Source of the DNA: Amyelois transitella
Taxonomy: Eukaryota > Arthropoda > Insecta > Lepidoptera > Pyralidae
Assembly (NCBI RefSeq): GCF_032362555.1
Contig: NC_083529.1
Location: forward strand, 1 to 64,000
Length of the DNA: 64,000 bases
Reading direction: 5' to 3'
Positions within the stretch are counted from its first letter, which is position 1, and each line of letters starts with the position of its first letter. The translations under genes were made by a program, and so were the position numbers. Below, one piece after another: positions 19,896 to 29,333 of this stretch. Below the pieces are notes generated by a model. The model did no database searches, was not told where the DNA came from, and was given only the letters and a program-made list of their open reading frames with translations.

Positions 19896-22800
19896 GGGCA
19901 GCCCAGCACAACAGCTATACAAAAGCGTCCAGGCAAACCTCCAGCGGAGTAAACTAGCAACTAGCGAGCTCCTGCTGGAGGCAGACAAACAGAGGATGGC
20001 CTTCGCCATGGTCCAAGAGCCCTACACCGGGAATACGGGAAGAATGAAGGTTGAACCCGGTACTCGGGTGGTACAATGTGCTGCGGCCGGCCCACAGTCT
20101 GTGAACAAGGCCGCCATTGTACTGCTCGACGGGGGCATCGACATCACCCTTTTTCCGACCCTCACGACCCCAAACTTCGCTGTTGCGAGGCTGAGGACGA
20201 GTGCGTGGGAAATTGGGGTGGTGTCGATGTACTTCGACGGGGACGGCCCCATCGACCCGTGTATCCGGTGGATGGAGCGGATCATGGCGGAGATCGGGAC
20301 GGACATGGTCGTGATGGGGGGAGACGTCAACGCATGGAACCCGTGGTGGGGAAGTGTGCGAACGGATCACAGGGGGGAGGACTTGGCGGCGGCGCTAGGA
20401 GAGATGGACCTGCACATTCTCAACAGGGGGTCCGAGCCTACTTTCGACACGTACAGAGCTGGGAAACGCTTTCAGAGCTGCGTCGACATCACGGTGTGTA
20501 CGGAGGGTATGCTCGGCCACGTCGACGGCTGGCGAGTGGACACGGGCATAACCAGCTCTGACCACAACGCTCTTCTATTCGAGGTAAATCTGGTGAAGGC
20601 GAGGGGGACGGACATCAAGCGCACGACTCGCAAATATAACACAAAAAAAGCTAATTGGGACCAATTTCGTGAGAAACTGGCCCAATTATGGTTGGAAAAC
20701 AACATAAACCATTCGGAAATTGTCAAAATTAACAACACAACACATTTGGATTTAAAATTATCAAAATTGAACAGTACAATAGAGCGAGCGTGCGAGATGT
20801 CAATCCCCAAACTCGCCTCCACCGGAGGGCGACTGAAGATGCCTTGGTGGAATGATGAGCTGGCCGAAATGCGGAAAGCCGTGACCACTAAGAAGCATAG
20901 GGTGGCAAGCGCCGGGCCGACCCGCCGTGCATGGGTGGTCGAACAGTACCTGAAAGCCAAAGAAGAGTACCGCCTGGCGTCGGAGCAGGCTCGAACCGCC
21001 AGTTGGAAGCGGTTCTGTGAGAAACAGGACCGCGAGACGATGTGGGAGGGGATCTACAGGGTGATTGGCCGCACCGCAAGCAGGGAGGAGGACACACCTC
21101 TCGTGCAAAACGGGAGGGTCCTTAGCGGGGAGGAGTCGTCGGGACTGCTGGCTAGAACCTTTTTTCCAAAAGATGATCCGGGGGAAGACGACGCGGAGCA
21201 TAAACTCACGAGAGAGAGCTCCAAAATTGTGAACGAGGGGAAGCAGGGTGAGACTTGCGACCCACCATTCACAATGGAGGAGCTGGAGAGCGCCGCGTCG
21301 AGCTTCAACCCGAAAAAGGCGCCGGGTCCCGACGGCTTTACCGCCGATGTCTGTGGTGCGGCCATCGCGCTGGGCCCCGACATCTTCCTGGCGCTGTACA
21401 ACAAGTGCTTGAAACTCGGACACTTCCCCGCTGCGTGGAAGGAGGCGGTGGTCGCCGTCCTGCGAAAGCCGGGAAAGGATGACTACGCAAATCCAAAGTC
21501 TTACCGACCCATCGGATTATTACCGGTGCTCGGTAAGATTTTGGAGAAGATGCTGGTGGCGAGGATTCGCTGGCACGTCCTCCCCGGCATGAGCCGCCGT
21601 CAGTACGGCTTCATGCCGCAGCGCTGTACCGAGGACTCCCTCTATGTCCTGGTGGATCACATCAGGCAGAGGATTAAAGATAAAAAACTCGTCCTGATGG
21701 TATCCTTGGATATAGAGGGAGCCTTCGATAACGCGTGGTGGCCGGCCATTAAGTGCAGACTGGCGGAGACGCAGTGCCCTCCTAATCTACGCCGAATGGT
21801 TGATAGTTATTTGGGGAATAGGAGGGTTCGCGTTAGATATGCCGGAGCGGAGAGTGTCAGCGAAACCTCGAAGGGATGTGTCCAAGGGTCAATAGGGGGC
21901 CCGACCTTCTGGAATTTGCTTCTGGACCCGCTGCTCGTGGGGCTGGATGGCCGGGGCGACTACTGTCAAGCGTTCGCTGACGACGTGGTCCTCGTATTCT
22001 CCGGGGACACGGCCCAGGAAGTCCAGGGACGTGCCAATGGAGCCCTCGAATATGTTCGGAGGTGGGGAGTCGAAAATAAGTTGAGGTTTGCACCATTGAA
22101 AACAAAGGCAATGGTGCTGACCAATAAACTTAAATACGACACCCCAATTCTGAGCATGGGCGGGGTATCCATTGAAATGTCCCAGGAAATCAAAATCCTT
22201 GGCCTCACCTTGGACAGCAAGCTCACGTTTAACGCCCATGTGGCGAACATATGCCGAAAGGCGTTAAACTTATATAAGCAGCTGTCCAGGGCGGCCAGGA
22301 TTGGCTGGGGCTTGAACTCGGAGGTGGTAAGGACCATATACGTGGCGGTGGTCGAGCCGGTCATTATGTACGCATCTAGCGTGTGGGCAGCGGCCACGCA
22401 CAAGCTGGGGGTGCAGAAGCAACTAAACGTGGTGCAGCGAGGCTTCGCACAGAAGATCGTCAGAGCGTATCGCACCGTCTCTCTGAACGCGGCGCTGCTA
22501 CTCGCCGGACTGCTTCCCCTGGACATGAGGATCAGGGAGGCAGCCCTTCTTTACGAAGTGAAGAAGGGTATATCTCGGCGAGTGGTAGGAGACCGGGAGA
22601 TAGAGAGGCCCGTCGATTTTCTGGAAGCGCCTCACCCGGCCGGAAGATTGGGACTCAAATTTTCGTGCCTGGAAGACCGTGCGCAGGTTGACGAGCAGCA
22701 GCACGCGCAGCTCCACATCTACACGGATGGGAGCAAGCACGATGGGAAAGTCGGCGCGGCGCTGACCGTATGGGAAGGCGCTGCGGAGACCAGTACCAAG

Positions 22801-23574
22801 AAACTGAAGCTCGACAACATGTGCACGGTGTATCAGGCCGAACTGTTGGCCCTTTCTGTGGCGACCGAGCGGGCCCTTCGGAGCTCAGCGCTTAGCTGCA
22901 ATATATATTGTGACTCCAGGTCGGCTCTCGAAACTGTCTCTGACAGCAGTTCCCTGCACAACCTGGCGTTAACTGCGAGAGCCAACATAAAAGAGGTCAT
23001 GATGTTGGGCAAAATAATAAACTTATTTTGGATTAAGGCTCACGCCGGGCTGGAGGGGAACGAAAGGGCTGACGACCTGGCCAAGAGCGCTGCGCTCGGC
23101 AGGGTTCGACCCCACTACGACAGATGTCCGGTCTCGTTCGTCAAGCGGCAGATCCGGATGGATACGATTGACGAATGGAACCGACGCTACGTGGAGGGGG
23201 ATACGGCATCCACCACAAAGCTATTCTTTCCCGACGCAGGAGAGGCGTATCAAATATTAAGGAAGATTGCGTTGACCCCCGTGCTTGTGCAGGTGTTCAC
23301 GGGACACGGCGGGTTCTCGCAATATTTGAACAGGTTCAAATGCAAGGAGAGCCCTACCTGTGCCTGTGACCCTGCAAACGAGGAGAGTATCGACCATGTC
23401 CTTACCGAATGCGCTGTATATGATAAAGACAGGAATGACCTGGAGATTGAAATAGGAGAAAAAGTCTCAAAAGAAAATCTGGCAACAATAATAAGAGACA
23501 AAAAAATAAGAGATAAATTCTTAAACTACTGCACAAAATTGGCCTTAGGAATAATAAAAAGAAATAAAAATTAG
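19870..23574 (+). CDS. SART-like ORF2 polyprotein (endonuclease + reverse transcriptase + RNase H); start unusual
   Basis: Performs telomere nicking and target-primed reverse transcription. The frame is open from 19870, but its first ATG is at 19996 (1192 codons). The endonuclease Asn motif (QANLQ) lies upstream of that ATG, so the true protein begins earlier, in the +1 frame relative to ORF1. Counting from the 19996 Met: endonuclease E8 (VQEPY), a GGDVNAW motif near 110 and SSDHNA near 185; reverse transcriptase with FADD at 660-663; RNase H with D911 (TDGS), E949, D973 and D1026; then a C-terminal C-x-C-x9-H-x4-C motif. No internal stops. RNase H separates it from the TRAS ORF2s. The recoding mechanism at the ORF1 stop is inferred. 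Confidence 0.93.
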   Translation, partial: REPLWRIAKGSPAQQLYKSVQANLQRSKLATSELLLEADKQRMAFAMVQEPYTGNTGRMKVEPGTRVVQCAAAGPQSVNKAAIVLLDGGIDITLFPTLTTPNFAVARLRTSAWEIGVVSMYFDGDGPIDPCIRWMERIMAEIGTDMVVMGGDVNAWNPWWGSVRTDHRGEDLAAALGEMDLHILNRGSEPTFDTYRAGKRFQSCVDITVCTEGMLGHVDGWRVDTGITSSDHNALLFEVNLVKARGTDIKRTTRKYNTKKANWDQFREKLAQLWLENNINHSEIVKINNTTHLDLKLSKLNSTIERACEMSIPKLASTGGRLKMPWWNDELAEMRKAVTTKKHRVASAGPTRRAWVVEQYLKAKEEYRLASEQARTASWKRFCEKQDRETMWEGIYRVIGRTASREEDTPLVQNGRVLSGEESSGLLARTFFPKDDPGEDDAEHKLTRESSKIVNEGKQGETCDPPFTMEELESAASSFNPKKAPGPDGFTADVCGAAIALGPDIFLALYNKCLKLGHFPAAWKEAVVAVLRKPGKDDYANPKSYRPIGLLPVLGKILEKMLVARIRWHVLPGMSRRQYGFMPQRCTEDSLYVLVDHIRQRIKDKKLVLMVSLDIEGAFDNAWWPAIKCRLAETQCPPNLRRMVDSYLGNRRVRVRYAGAESVSETSKGCVQGSIGGPTFWNLLLDPLLVGLDGRGDYCQAFADDVVLVFSGDTAQEVQGRANGALEYVRRWGVENKLRFAPLKTKAMVLTNKLKYDTPILSMGGVSIEMSQEIKILGLTLDSKLTFNAHVANICRKALNLYKQLSRAARIGWGLNSEVVRTIYVAVVEPVIMYASSVWAAATHKLGVQKQLNVVQRGFAQKIVRAYRTVSLNAALLLAGLLPLDMRIREAALLYEVKKGISRRVVGDREIERPVDFLEAPHPAGRLGLKFSCLEDRAQVDEQQHAQLHIYTDGSKHDGKVGAALTVWEGAAETSTKKLKLDNMCTVYQAELLALSVATERALRSSALSCNIYCDSRSALETVSDSSSLHNLALTARANIKEVMMLGKIINLFWIKAHAGLEGNERADDLAKSAALGRVRPHYDRCPVSFVKRQIRMDTIDEWNRRYVEGDTASTTKLFFPDAGEAYQILRKIALTPVLVQVFTGHGGFSQYLNRFKCKESPTCACDPANEESIDHVLTECAVYDKDRNDLEIEIGEKVSKENLATIIRDKKIRDKFLNYCTKLALGIIKRNKN

Positions 23575-23728
23575 AAAGTTAAAGAAAAAAGAATAGAATA
23601 ATAATTGAATAATAATAATTTTAAATACAATCTAATACAATATTTAATAATTAGGAATAAAAACACAACAAGAATAGATAGAAAAGACCCCTGTCCACCC
23701 ACACAGGGTCCCTCCTGATGGAGTTTCC

Positions 23729-23820
23729 ATGAGCAGGTGGTGTTTTAGCACGGTAAGAGTCCGGCACTACCTGGGTCCTCCTTCCCAGGCTGTCCATGAT
23801 GGATTTCACCACCTGCTCAT
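23729..23820 (+). other. 3' UTR compound hairpin of the complete SART-like element
   Basis: ATGAGCAGGTGGTG (23729-23742) is exactly complementary to CACCACCTGCTCAT (23807-23820) and encloses a second hairpin, CCTGGG / CCCAGG (23770-23789). It ends 11 nt before the poly(A). It is probably the structure recognised by its own reverse transcriptase. Confidence 0.75.
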
Positions 23821-23857
23821 GTAAATAAAATAAAAAAAAAAAAAAAAAAAAAAAAAA

Positions 23858-23944
23858 CCTAACCTAACCTAACCTAACCTAACCTAACCTAACCTAACCT
23901 AACCTAACCTAACCTAACCTAACCTAACCTAACCTAACCTAACC
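23858..23944 (+). repeat. Telomeric repeat (CCTAA)n, about 17 units
   Basis: A perfect array between the complete SART-like element and the truncated start of element 4. Confidence 0.97.
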
Positions 23945-23945
23945 C

Positions 23946-25169
23946 CCAAAAACACCCCTCCTCAAAGAGGAAAGAAGAAGACCAAGACTGACGGATGATG
24001 AGAGAGACGAACTGGGCGGAAACATCCGTGATCTACTAGCAGCGGTTATGGAAGAGGTTTGCACGGCGCAGAGGATCAAAAGGACAACGAAAGACTCAGT
24101 CGTCAGTAAACTGAAAGAAGCGGATGGCCTGGTGTGTGATCTGGCTGTTTATCAAGAACTTCAGAATATCACGCCAGGTCAGCGGCCCTGCGTTCGTACA
24201 CAGACCTCCCCTATCCCACAGGAGTCGAAGACATCAGAGCTGGAGAACTTCCTTCAACCACTGGTGGACAGACTGGAGGAAAACTCCAGAAATATACAAG
24301 CAATAAAAGAAATGATGGACCGCCAAAGTGAAAATAAGGAAGAAAATAGACCAGCGCAACCCTCACAATCTCCGACATATTCAGAGGTCGTAGCCGCTTC
24401 TCTAGGAAAGCCCATCACGTTGCATTCCGTTATTGTAGATGACAAGCAGGGAATGGCAACCAGTGAGGAGGTCATCGAGAGGATAAGAGAAGTGGCAAAC
24501 GAAGGCGGAGAATGGATCAAGATTGAACGGGTGAGGAAAACAAGGGATCGAAAATTAATTATAAGTTGTAAAACAAAAGAGGGTAGGGAAAAATTAAAGG
24601 GTAGGATAGAAAAAATTGACAACCTGCGAATAAAGGAGGTAGACAACAAAAATCCTCTTCTGATTTTGAAAAACATTTTAAAAAGTAACAAGAATGAACA
24701 AATAATTTGCAAATTGACTGAACAAAATAGTAAACAACTTAAAGTGCTCAAGGAGGAAGAAAAAGAAATACAAGTAAAGTTCCGGAAAAAATCGAGGAAC
24801 CCGCTGCTGGAGCACGTGGTGCTAAGTGTTCCACCCAAGCTATGGAGGGCGGCTGTCGAGGCCGGCTCAGTGCGCATCGGTATGCAGCGGATCCAGGCGG
24901 AGGACTATTCTCCGCTGGTCCAATGCTCGATGTGCCTGGGCTACGGCCACGGCAGGCGCCATTGCAAGGAGACGGTGGAAAGGTGCTGCCATTGTGGTGG
25001 GCAGCATCAGAGGGCGGTGTGCCAGGCCTGGATGGCGGGAGCCGTCCCATCGTGCCTGAACTGCCGCTCGGACGGAAACGCGGTGAGTAATCACAACGCT
25101 TTTAGTTCCGAGTGTCAGGTCAGGCAAAGGTGGGAGGCTCTCGCCAGATCCAGGATTGCATACGCATAG
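23946..25169 (+). CDS. SART-type ORF1 (gag-like), element 4, N-terminally truncated (407 codons)
   Basis: The frame enters from the telomeric junction at the conserved PKTPLLKE segment, so about 60 N-terminal residues are missing. The first internal ATG is at 24048. The remainder is uninterrupted: the TQT motif in VRTQTSPIPQ, the central domain, and three zinc knuckles ending ARSRIAYA. Translation would need the internal ATG. It is probably a dead-on-arrival copy. Confidence 0.88.
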   Translation, partial: PKTPLLKEERRRPRLTDDERDELGGNIRDLLAAVMEEVCTAQRIKRTTKDSVVSKLKEADGLVCDLAVYQELQNITPGQRPCVRTQTSPIPQESKTSELENFLQPLVDRLEENSRNIQAIKEMMDRQSENKEENRPAQPSQSPTYSEVVAASLGKPITLHSVIVDDKQGMATSEEVIERIREVANEGGEWIKIERVRKTRDRKLIISCKTKEGREKLKGRIEKIDNLRIKEVDNKNPLLILKNILKSNKNEQIICKLTEQNSKQLKVLKEEEKEIQVKFRKKSRNPLLEHVVLSVPPKLWRAAVEAGSVRIGMQRIQAEDYSPLVQCSMCLGYGHGRRHCKETVERCCHCGGQHQRAVCQAWMAGAVPSCLNCRSDGNAVSNHNAFSSECQVRQRWEALARSRIAYA

Positions 25170-25321
25170 ACGATGATACGTGGTCTCTCGGCGTGTCGTG
25201 GCTGACCGGTATTGCAATATTAATGATTAGCATTACATAAGGCAATAAAACAAGGCGGGTCGCGGCATGTCCCTGGGGCCATGGTCAAGTGTCTGGTGCC
25301 AACGCTACACTAATGTGGTTC

Positions 25322-25353
25322 CGATCCAGGGAATAGTGCTATTCACTGGATCG
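25322..25353 (+). other. Conserved 3' UTR stem-loop, element 4
   Basis: CGATCCAG and CTGGATCG pair perfectly around GAATAG/CTATTC. The sequence is entirely different from the element 2 and 3 stems, but it occupies the same place and shape after GTGGTTC. Confidence 0.7.
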
Positions 25354-26013
25354 AAAACATGTGTAAATAATTTTATGCAATGATAACAAAAAATTTTAGA
25401 AGTGACACACATAGGTTATATTAACGTAGTAAATTAAGATTCGGCTGTTACAGTTTTTAGATAGTTTAAGTTTGACGATGAAAATATATATGTATACCAA
25501 TTTTAATAAATGACTAGAATAATAAGAATGACGGTAGTTTATATAAATGTGATATTAGCATACATAAGGTATACAAATTGAATAGAAAGTACAAACTTAT
25601 TAAGAAAGAGCAAATCATGCTCGTAAAATGTTTGTTTACGAAAATTATGTTAACATAAAAATAATTGAGTTATTGACCAGTAAAACAATACAAAGTGTAT
25701 AAATAAATAGTTGCAAGGAAATTTTATAAATGATATTAATTATAGCTTAATAGGCATTGTTTATTGAGTGTCTCCTAGAATAGTTTAAATTTATGACAAG
25801 AAGTGAAAGCAAGAGAGACGTAGAATAAGATATTATCAGCGACAAGAAAACTTGCGAAAATACTACTGTGTACAGACAATTATATATGATAAATTGTAAA
25901 AATAGAAGTAGGCTAAGTGTAGTATTAAGTCAAGTTGTAGTTTTCATATACTATGTAGATAAAAAATGTGTGACAATGGCCCTGATCATGTTAGGGAATA
26001 CTGGCAATAAACT

Positions 26014-26042
26014 CCCCCTGGGTGTGGTGTAACACCTGGGGG
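26014..26042 (+). other. 3'-terminal hairpin, element 4
   Basis: The same CCCCC/GGGGG hairpin, with GTGTAACACC in its centre, ahead of the poly(A). Confidence 0.72.
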
Positions 26043-26071
26043 AAAACTTAAAAAAAAAAAAAAAAAAAAAA

Positions 26072-26083
26072 CCTAACCTAACC
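26072..26083 (+). repeat. Telomeric spacer (CCTAA)2CC
   Basis: Twelve bases of telomeric repeat lie between the poly(A) of element 4 and the 5' end of element 5. Confidence 0.92.
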
Positions 26084-26482
26084 AGTCTGCTTCGAGCCGT
26101 CGTAGAGTGCAGACGTGCTCCGATGCGCTCCGCAAAATATTAGTGGAAAAATAGTGTAAATTAATAGTAAAAAAAAATTTAAAATTAAAAAATAAGTGTT
26201 TGTGCGTGTTGTGATCCAGCAAATAAGTACCTGGACTTGATCAGCTCCCTTGGCTGGACTGGATCAGGAAGATTTCCACGGATTTGTTCTAGTGTCCGTG
26301 AAGTGCCACGCCTAAAATCGTCAGGAGGACTATCCAAGTCTCATGACAACGCCTTTCCAGGCCCATGTAAATATTATTTTAAATTTTTGACCCTGACTTT
26401 ATAATTTTAACATTTTATCTTTACTCCCTTTCTTTCTTTCTTTTACAATTTTACAACTTTTACAAAATTCGATCTTAAAAAC

Positions 26483-27889
26483 ATGACGCAAACATCACCA
26501 AAGTCTGTGTCCTTCCAGACACATGTCCATAACATTGACAGCACCCCCTCACCCATACACGGGCACCTTCGGAGCGACTCGTCCTATGAAGGCTCCCCCG
26601 TCAATACCTCTGTGGAAGGGAAATGGGCTACTCCCATAACAAGGAGTAAGTTCATCCAGCACTACCCAAAGACGCCTCTATTAAGAGAGGAAAATAGAAG
26701 AAAACCTCTGACTGATGACGAGAGGGACGACTTGGGCAGCCGGATCCGTGCTCTATTGGAGGAGATCAGGGGAGAGATCGAGTCGGCGCCCAGGTTAAGA
26801 AAACTAATAAAGGACTCTGTCGCAAATAAAATAAAAGAAGCGGACGACCTGGTTTGTGACTTAGCGGTTTACCAGGAGCTACATAATATCACACCGGGTC
26901 AGAGACCGTGTGTGCGAACACAGACTTCCCCTGCTCCCCAGGAGGATGCAAAAATAGGAAAGCTGGAAGATGTCCTAAACACGCTGGTCAGCCGACTGGA
27001 GGAGAACTCCAGAAACATCACGGAGATCAAAGGGTTGATCGACCAGCGGAGCGGATCTGTAACAGCAGATACAACCACACGTGCTCCAACCTACGCACAG
27101 GCCGTGGCTAAGGCAAGGGAGGCGCCCGTCACCTTACACTCCGCGATTGTCCACGACAAGAAGGGAGTGGAGACAGGTGACGAGGTACTGGAGAGAATAA
27201 AGGGAATAGCTGGAGAAGGTGGCGACTGGATCCGAATAGAAAGGGTAAGAAAAACCAGAGATCGGAAGGTAATTTTAAGTTTTGATACAAGGGAGGGTAG
27301 GGAAAAATTAATAAATAGAGTTAATAATAAAAATGACACCCTACAAATCAAAGATATGGAAAACAAAAACCCTCTTCTCATTTTTAAAAATGTAATAAAA
27401 GTAAATACAAACAAGGAAATTTTAGAAAAGCTGGTTACCCAAAATTCTAGAATTATTAGAGATTTAAAAGAAGAGGACAAAAACGTAGAAATCAAATTTA
27501 GAAAACGGTCCAGAAACCCCTTGTTGGAGCACGTAGTGGCAAGCGTCCCCCCCAGGATGTGGCGAGCAGTGGTCGAGGCCGGCTCAGTGCGCATCGATAT
27601 GCAGCGGATCCATGCGGAGGACTATTCTCCGCTGGTCCAATGCTCGATGTGCCTGGGTTACGGCCACGGCAGGCGCCACTGCAAGGAGAAGACGGAGCGG
27701 TGCTGTCACTGCGGTGGCGAACACCAGCGAGCGGTGTGCCAGGGCTGGATGGCGGGAGCCGTCCCACCGTGCCTGAACTGCCGGGCAGACAGAAACGCGG
27801 TGAGTTATGATCACAATGCTTTCAGTTCTGCCTGTCAGGTCAGGCAAAGGTGGGAGGCTCTCGCCAGATCCAGGATAGCATATGCTTAG
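26483..27889 (+). CDS. SART-type ORF1 (gag-like) protein, element 5, 468 aa
   Basis: A complete frame from ATG (MTQTSPKSVSF) to TAG. The N-terminus is diverged, with ATPITRSKFIQHYPKTPLLRE in place of the NTPYLKE form of elements 1 and 2, and it is closest to element 6. The TQT motif, central domain and three zinc knuckles are kept; an extra residue in the third knuckle (SYDHNAF) is shared in position with element 6 (SDNHNAF). No ORF2 follows. Confidence 0.9.
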   Translation: MTQTSPKSVSFQTHVHNIDSTPSPIHGHLRSDSSYEGSPVNTSVEGKWATPITRSKFIQHYPKTPLLREENRRKPLTDDERDDLGSRIRALLEEIRGEIESAPRLRKLIKDSVANKIKEADDLVCDLAVYQELHNITPGQRPCVRTQTSPAPQEDAKIGKLEDVLNTLVSRLEENSRNITEIKGLIDQRSGSVTADTTTRAPTYAQAVAKAREAPVTLHSAIVHDKKGVETGDEVLERIKGIAGEGGDWIRIERVRKTRDRKVILSFDTREGREKLINRVNNKNDTLQIKDMENKNPLLIFKNVIKVNTNKEILEKLVTQNSRIIRDLKEEDKNVEIKFRKRSRNPLLEHVVASVPPRMWRAVVEAGSVRIDMQRIHAEDYSPLVQCSMCLGYGHGRRHCKEKTERCCHCGGEHQRAVCQGWMAGAVPPCLNCRADRNAVSYDHNAFSSACQVRQRWEALARSRIAYA

Positions 27890-28049
27890 GTATATTGTTT
27901 TGGATTTCGCGTACGCGTCGAGGCACTCCTATATTGTCAATTTGATGTAAGGACGTTCATTAAAGATGCAATAATCCGAGGCATGTCGCGGCGCGTGCGT
28001 GGGGGTCTGGGACAATATGCTTGCGCGTCAGCAAATGTGCGTATGTGGC

Positions 28050-28086
28050 TTCGCACTAACGAATAATAATTATCCGTTGGTGTGAA
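28050..28086 (+). other. Conserved 3' UTR stem-loop, element 5
   Basis: TTCGCAC pairs with GTGTGAA (one G-U), then TAACG with CGTTG, around an AT loop. It holds the equivalent position to the stems in the other copies. Confidence 0.65.
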
Positions 28087-28560
28087 GGCATGCGCAGTTG
28101 TGTATATGCAAACATAAATTGTATATAAAAGGACAATGCCATGTATTAATCTGTGATGTTTTAATAATTGATGTTGATGTATCTACATTAGTAGAAATAG
28201 GATTTTAATTGTTTTGTTTTTAAAGTATGACTAACGTAACGACGTTAATGTATACATAGGTTTTAAATATTGTTTTAATAAATGACTTATATTAAGCTGA
28301 CAAAGAACCCTATAGATATATAGGATAGCGAATCAAAGTTGCAAATCATGCAAAATAAAAAACAAAAGAAATATAGGGCGTCTTAAAATATAGTAAATGG
28401 TGATTAATATTAAGTTTTGACCAGCATCAACAAAGATGTAATTAATTTAAGGAAGTGAAATAATGAGGAATAAATAGATATTAAGTGGTATATTAGCATG
28501 AATAAACGCATCATAAAGTGAAAATGGAAAATAACGGTGTAAACAAACGAATAAGGGCAT

Positions 28561-28735
28561 GTGTCGGTGGTTGAATTACAATAAGTAATTCAACTACCGA
28601 CATTTGTCAGTGTTTGTTTTATATTGACATGTGTCGGTGGTTGAATTACAAAAAGTAATTCAACTACCGACATATGTCAGTATTTGTTTTATATTGACAG
28701 GTGTAGGTAGTTGAGTTATAATAAGTAAAAAAAAA
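28561..28735 (+). repeat. Tandem 70-bp repeat, each unit a hairpin, in the 3' UTR of element 5
   Basis: Two and a half units. In each full unit TGTCGGTGGTTGAATTA is followed after a few bases by TAATTCAACTACCGACA, giving a near-perfect 17-bp stem. The third unit (from 28701) is decayed and loses its 3' arm. I do not see it in the other five copies. Confidence 0.8.
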
Positions 28736-28967
28736 TAAAAAATATGACCATATTGAAATATGAAAAGAATTAATATTGAATAGTTAAGTAAATGACTGTA
28801 CAACATAGGAAATGACTGTATAACATAGAACTAAGATAAGATTTTAAAAATTGTAATAGAAGCAGACTCTATGTATAGTTTTATGTTAAGATAGTTTTCG
28901 TATACCATGTAAAAAACCATGTCAAACAATGTCTTTGTTTACGACAGAGAGATGCTGGAAATAAACT

Positions 28968-28996
28968 CCCCCCGGGTGTGGTGTAACACCCGGGGG
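28968..28996 (+). other. 3'-terminal hairpin, element 5
   Basis: CCCCCCGGGTGT pairs with ACACCCGGGGG. Compared with element 2 the inner pair is G-C where element 2 has G-U, which keeps the stem. Confidence 0.72.
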
Positions 28997-29027
28997 AAAA
29001 CTAAAAAAAAAAAAAAAAAAAAAAAAT

Positions 29028-29084
29028 AACCTAACCTAACCTAACCTAACCTAACCTAACCTAACCTAACCTAACCTAACCTAA

Positions 29085-29086
<2 letters not shown>
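29028..29086 (+). repeat. Telomeric repeat (CCTAA)n, about 12 units
   Basis: Lies between the poly(A) of element 5 and the poly(T) (poly(A) on the minus strand) of TRAS-B, a second tail-to-tail junction. Confidence 0.96.
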
Positions 29087-29135
<49 letters not shown>

Positions 29136-29333
29136 TTCTCGTAGGAGGAAACCCATTTACAGGCGACCCAGGGGAAGGGGATCTCCCCTGGAGTGTGGGA
29201 CTCCCGGGTCGCTAATCGGCCCAGACTACCCACTAAAACCTCCTACGGCGTTTCCGCACCAGCCGTTGTTGGGGGCGCCGTGGGATCGCAAGCATTCTAC
29301 CACGACGCCCCCCGGTTTCGCCTTACGGCGCGA

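Larger units (their letters stand above)
15947..23857 (+). mobile_element. Complete SART-like telomeric non-LTR retrotransposon
   Basis: About 7.9 kb: a 2.5-kb 5' UTR, ORF1 (18444-19895), ORF2 ending at 23574, and a 258-nt 3' UTR with a large hairpin. A 26-nt poly(A) (23832-23857) abuts CCTAACC. Both ORFs appear intact, so this is a candidate autonomous copy. The 5' UTR is unusual: it carries many CCTGAAAA/TTTTCAGG words between about 16740 and 17610 and two A-runs (17707-17730 and 17868-17890), the second flanked by TAGAGTC on both sides. Its 3' end is different in sequence from that of the gag-only elements. Confidence 0.92.
23945..26071 (+). mobile_element. Gag-only telomeric SART-derived retrotransposon, element 4 (5'-truncated inside ORF1)
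   Basis: A fragment of about 2.1 kb that starts within ORF1 exactly at a CCTAACC junction and keeps the rest of ORF1, the 3' UTR, the terminal hairpin and a 22-nt poly(A) (26050-26071). The GCAAATCATGC motif lies at about 25610. Confidence 0.88.
26084..29026 (+). mobile_element. Gag-only telomeric SART-derived retrotransposon, element 5 (full length)
   Basis: A copy of about 2.9 kb. It begins AGTCTGCTTCGAGCCGTCG directly after CCTAACC, then a 399-nt 5' UTR, ORF1 (26483-27889), about 1.1 kb of 3' UTR with a 70-bp tandem hairpin repeat, the terminal hairpin and a 24-nt poly(A). There is no ORF2. Its poly(A) faces that of TRAS-B across a short CCTAA array. The GCAAATCATGC motif lies at about 28339. 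Confidence 0.9.

Noticed and set aside
20022..22740. Multiple alternative frames overlapping the complete SART-like ORF2
   Set aside because: The endonuclease, RT and RNase H motifs all lie in the single long frame. The others are by-products of GC-rich codons.
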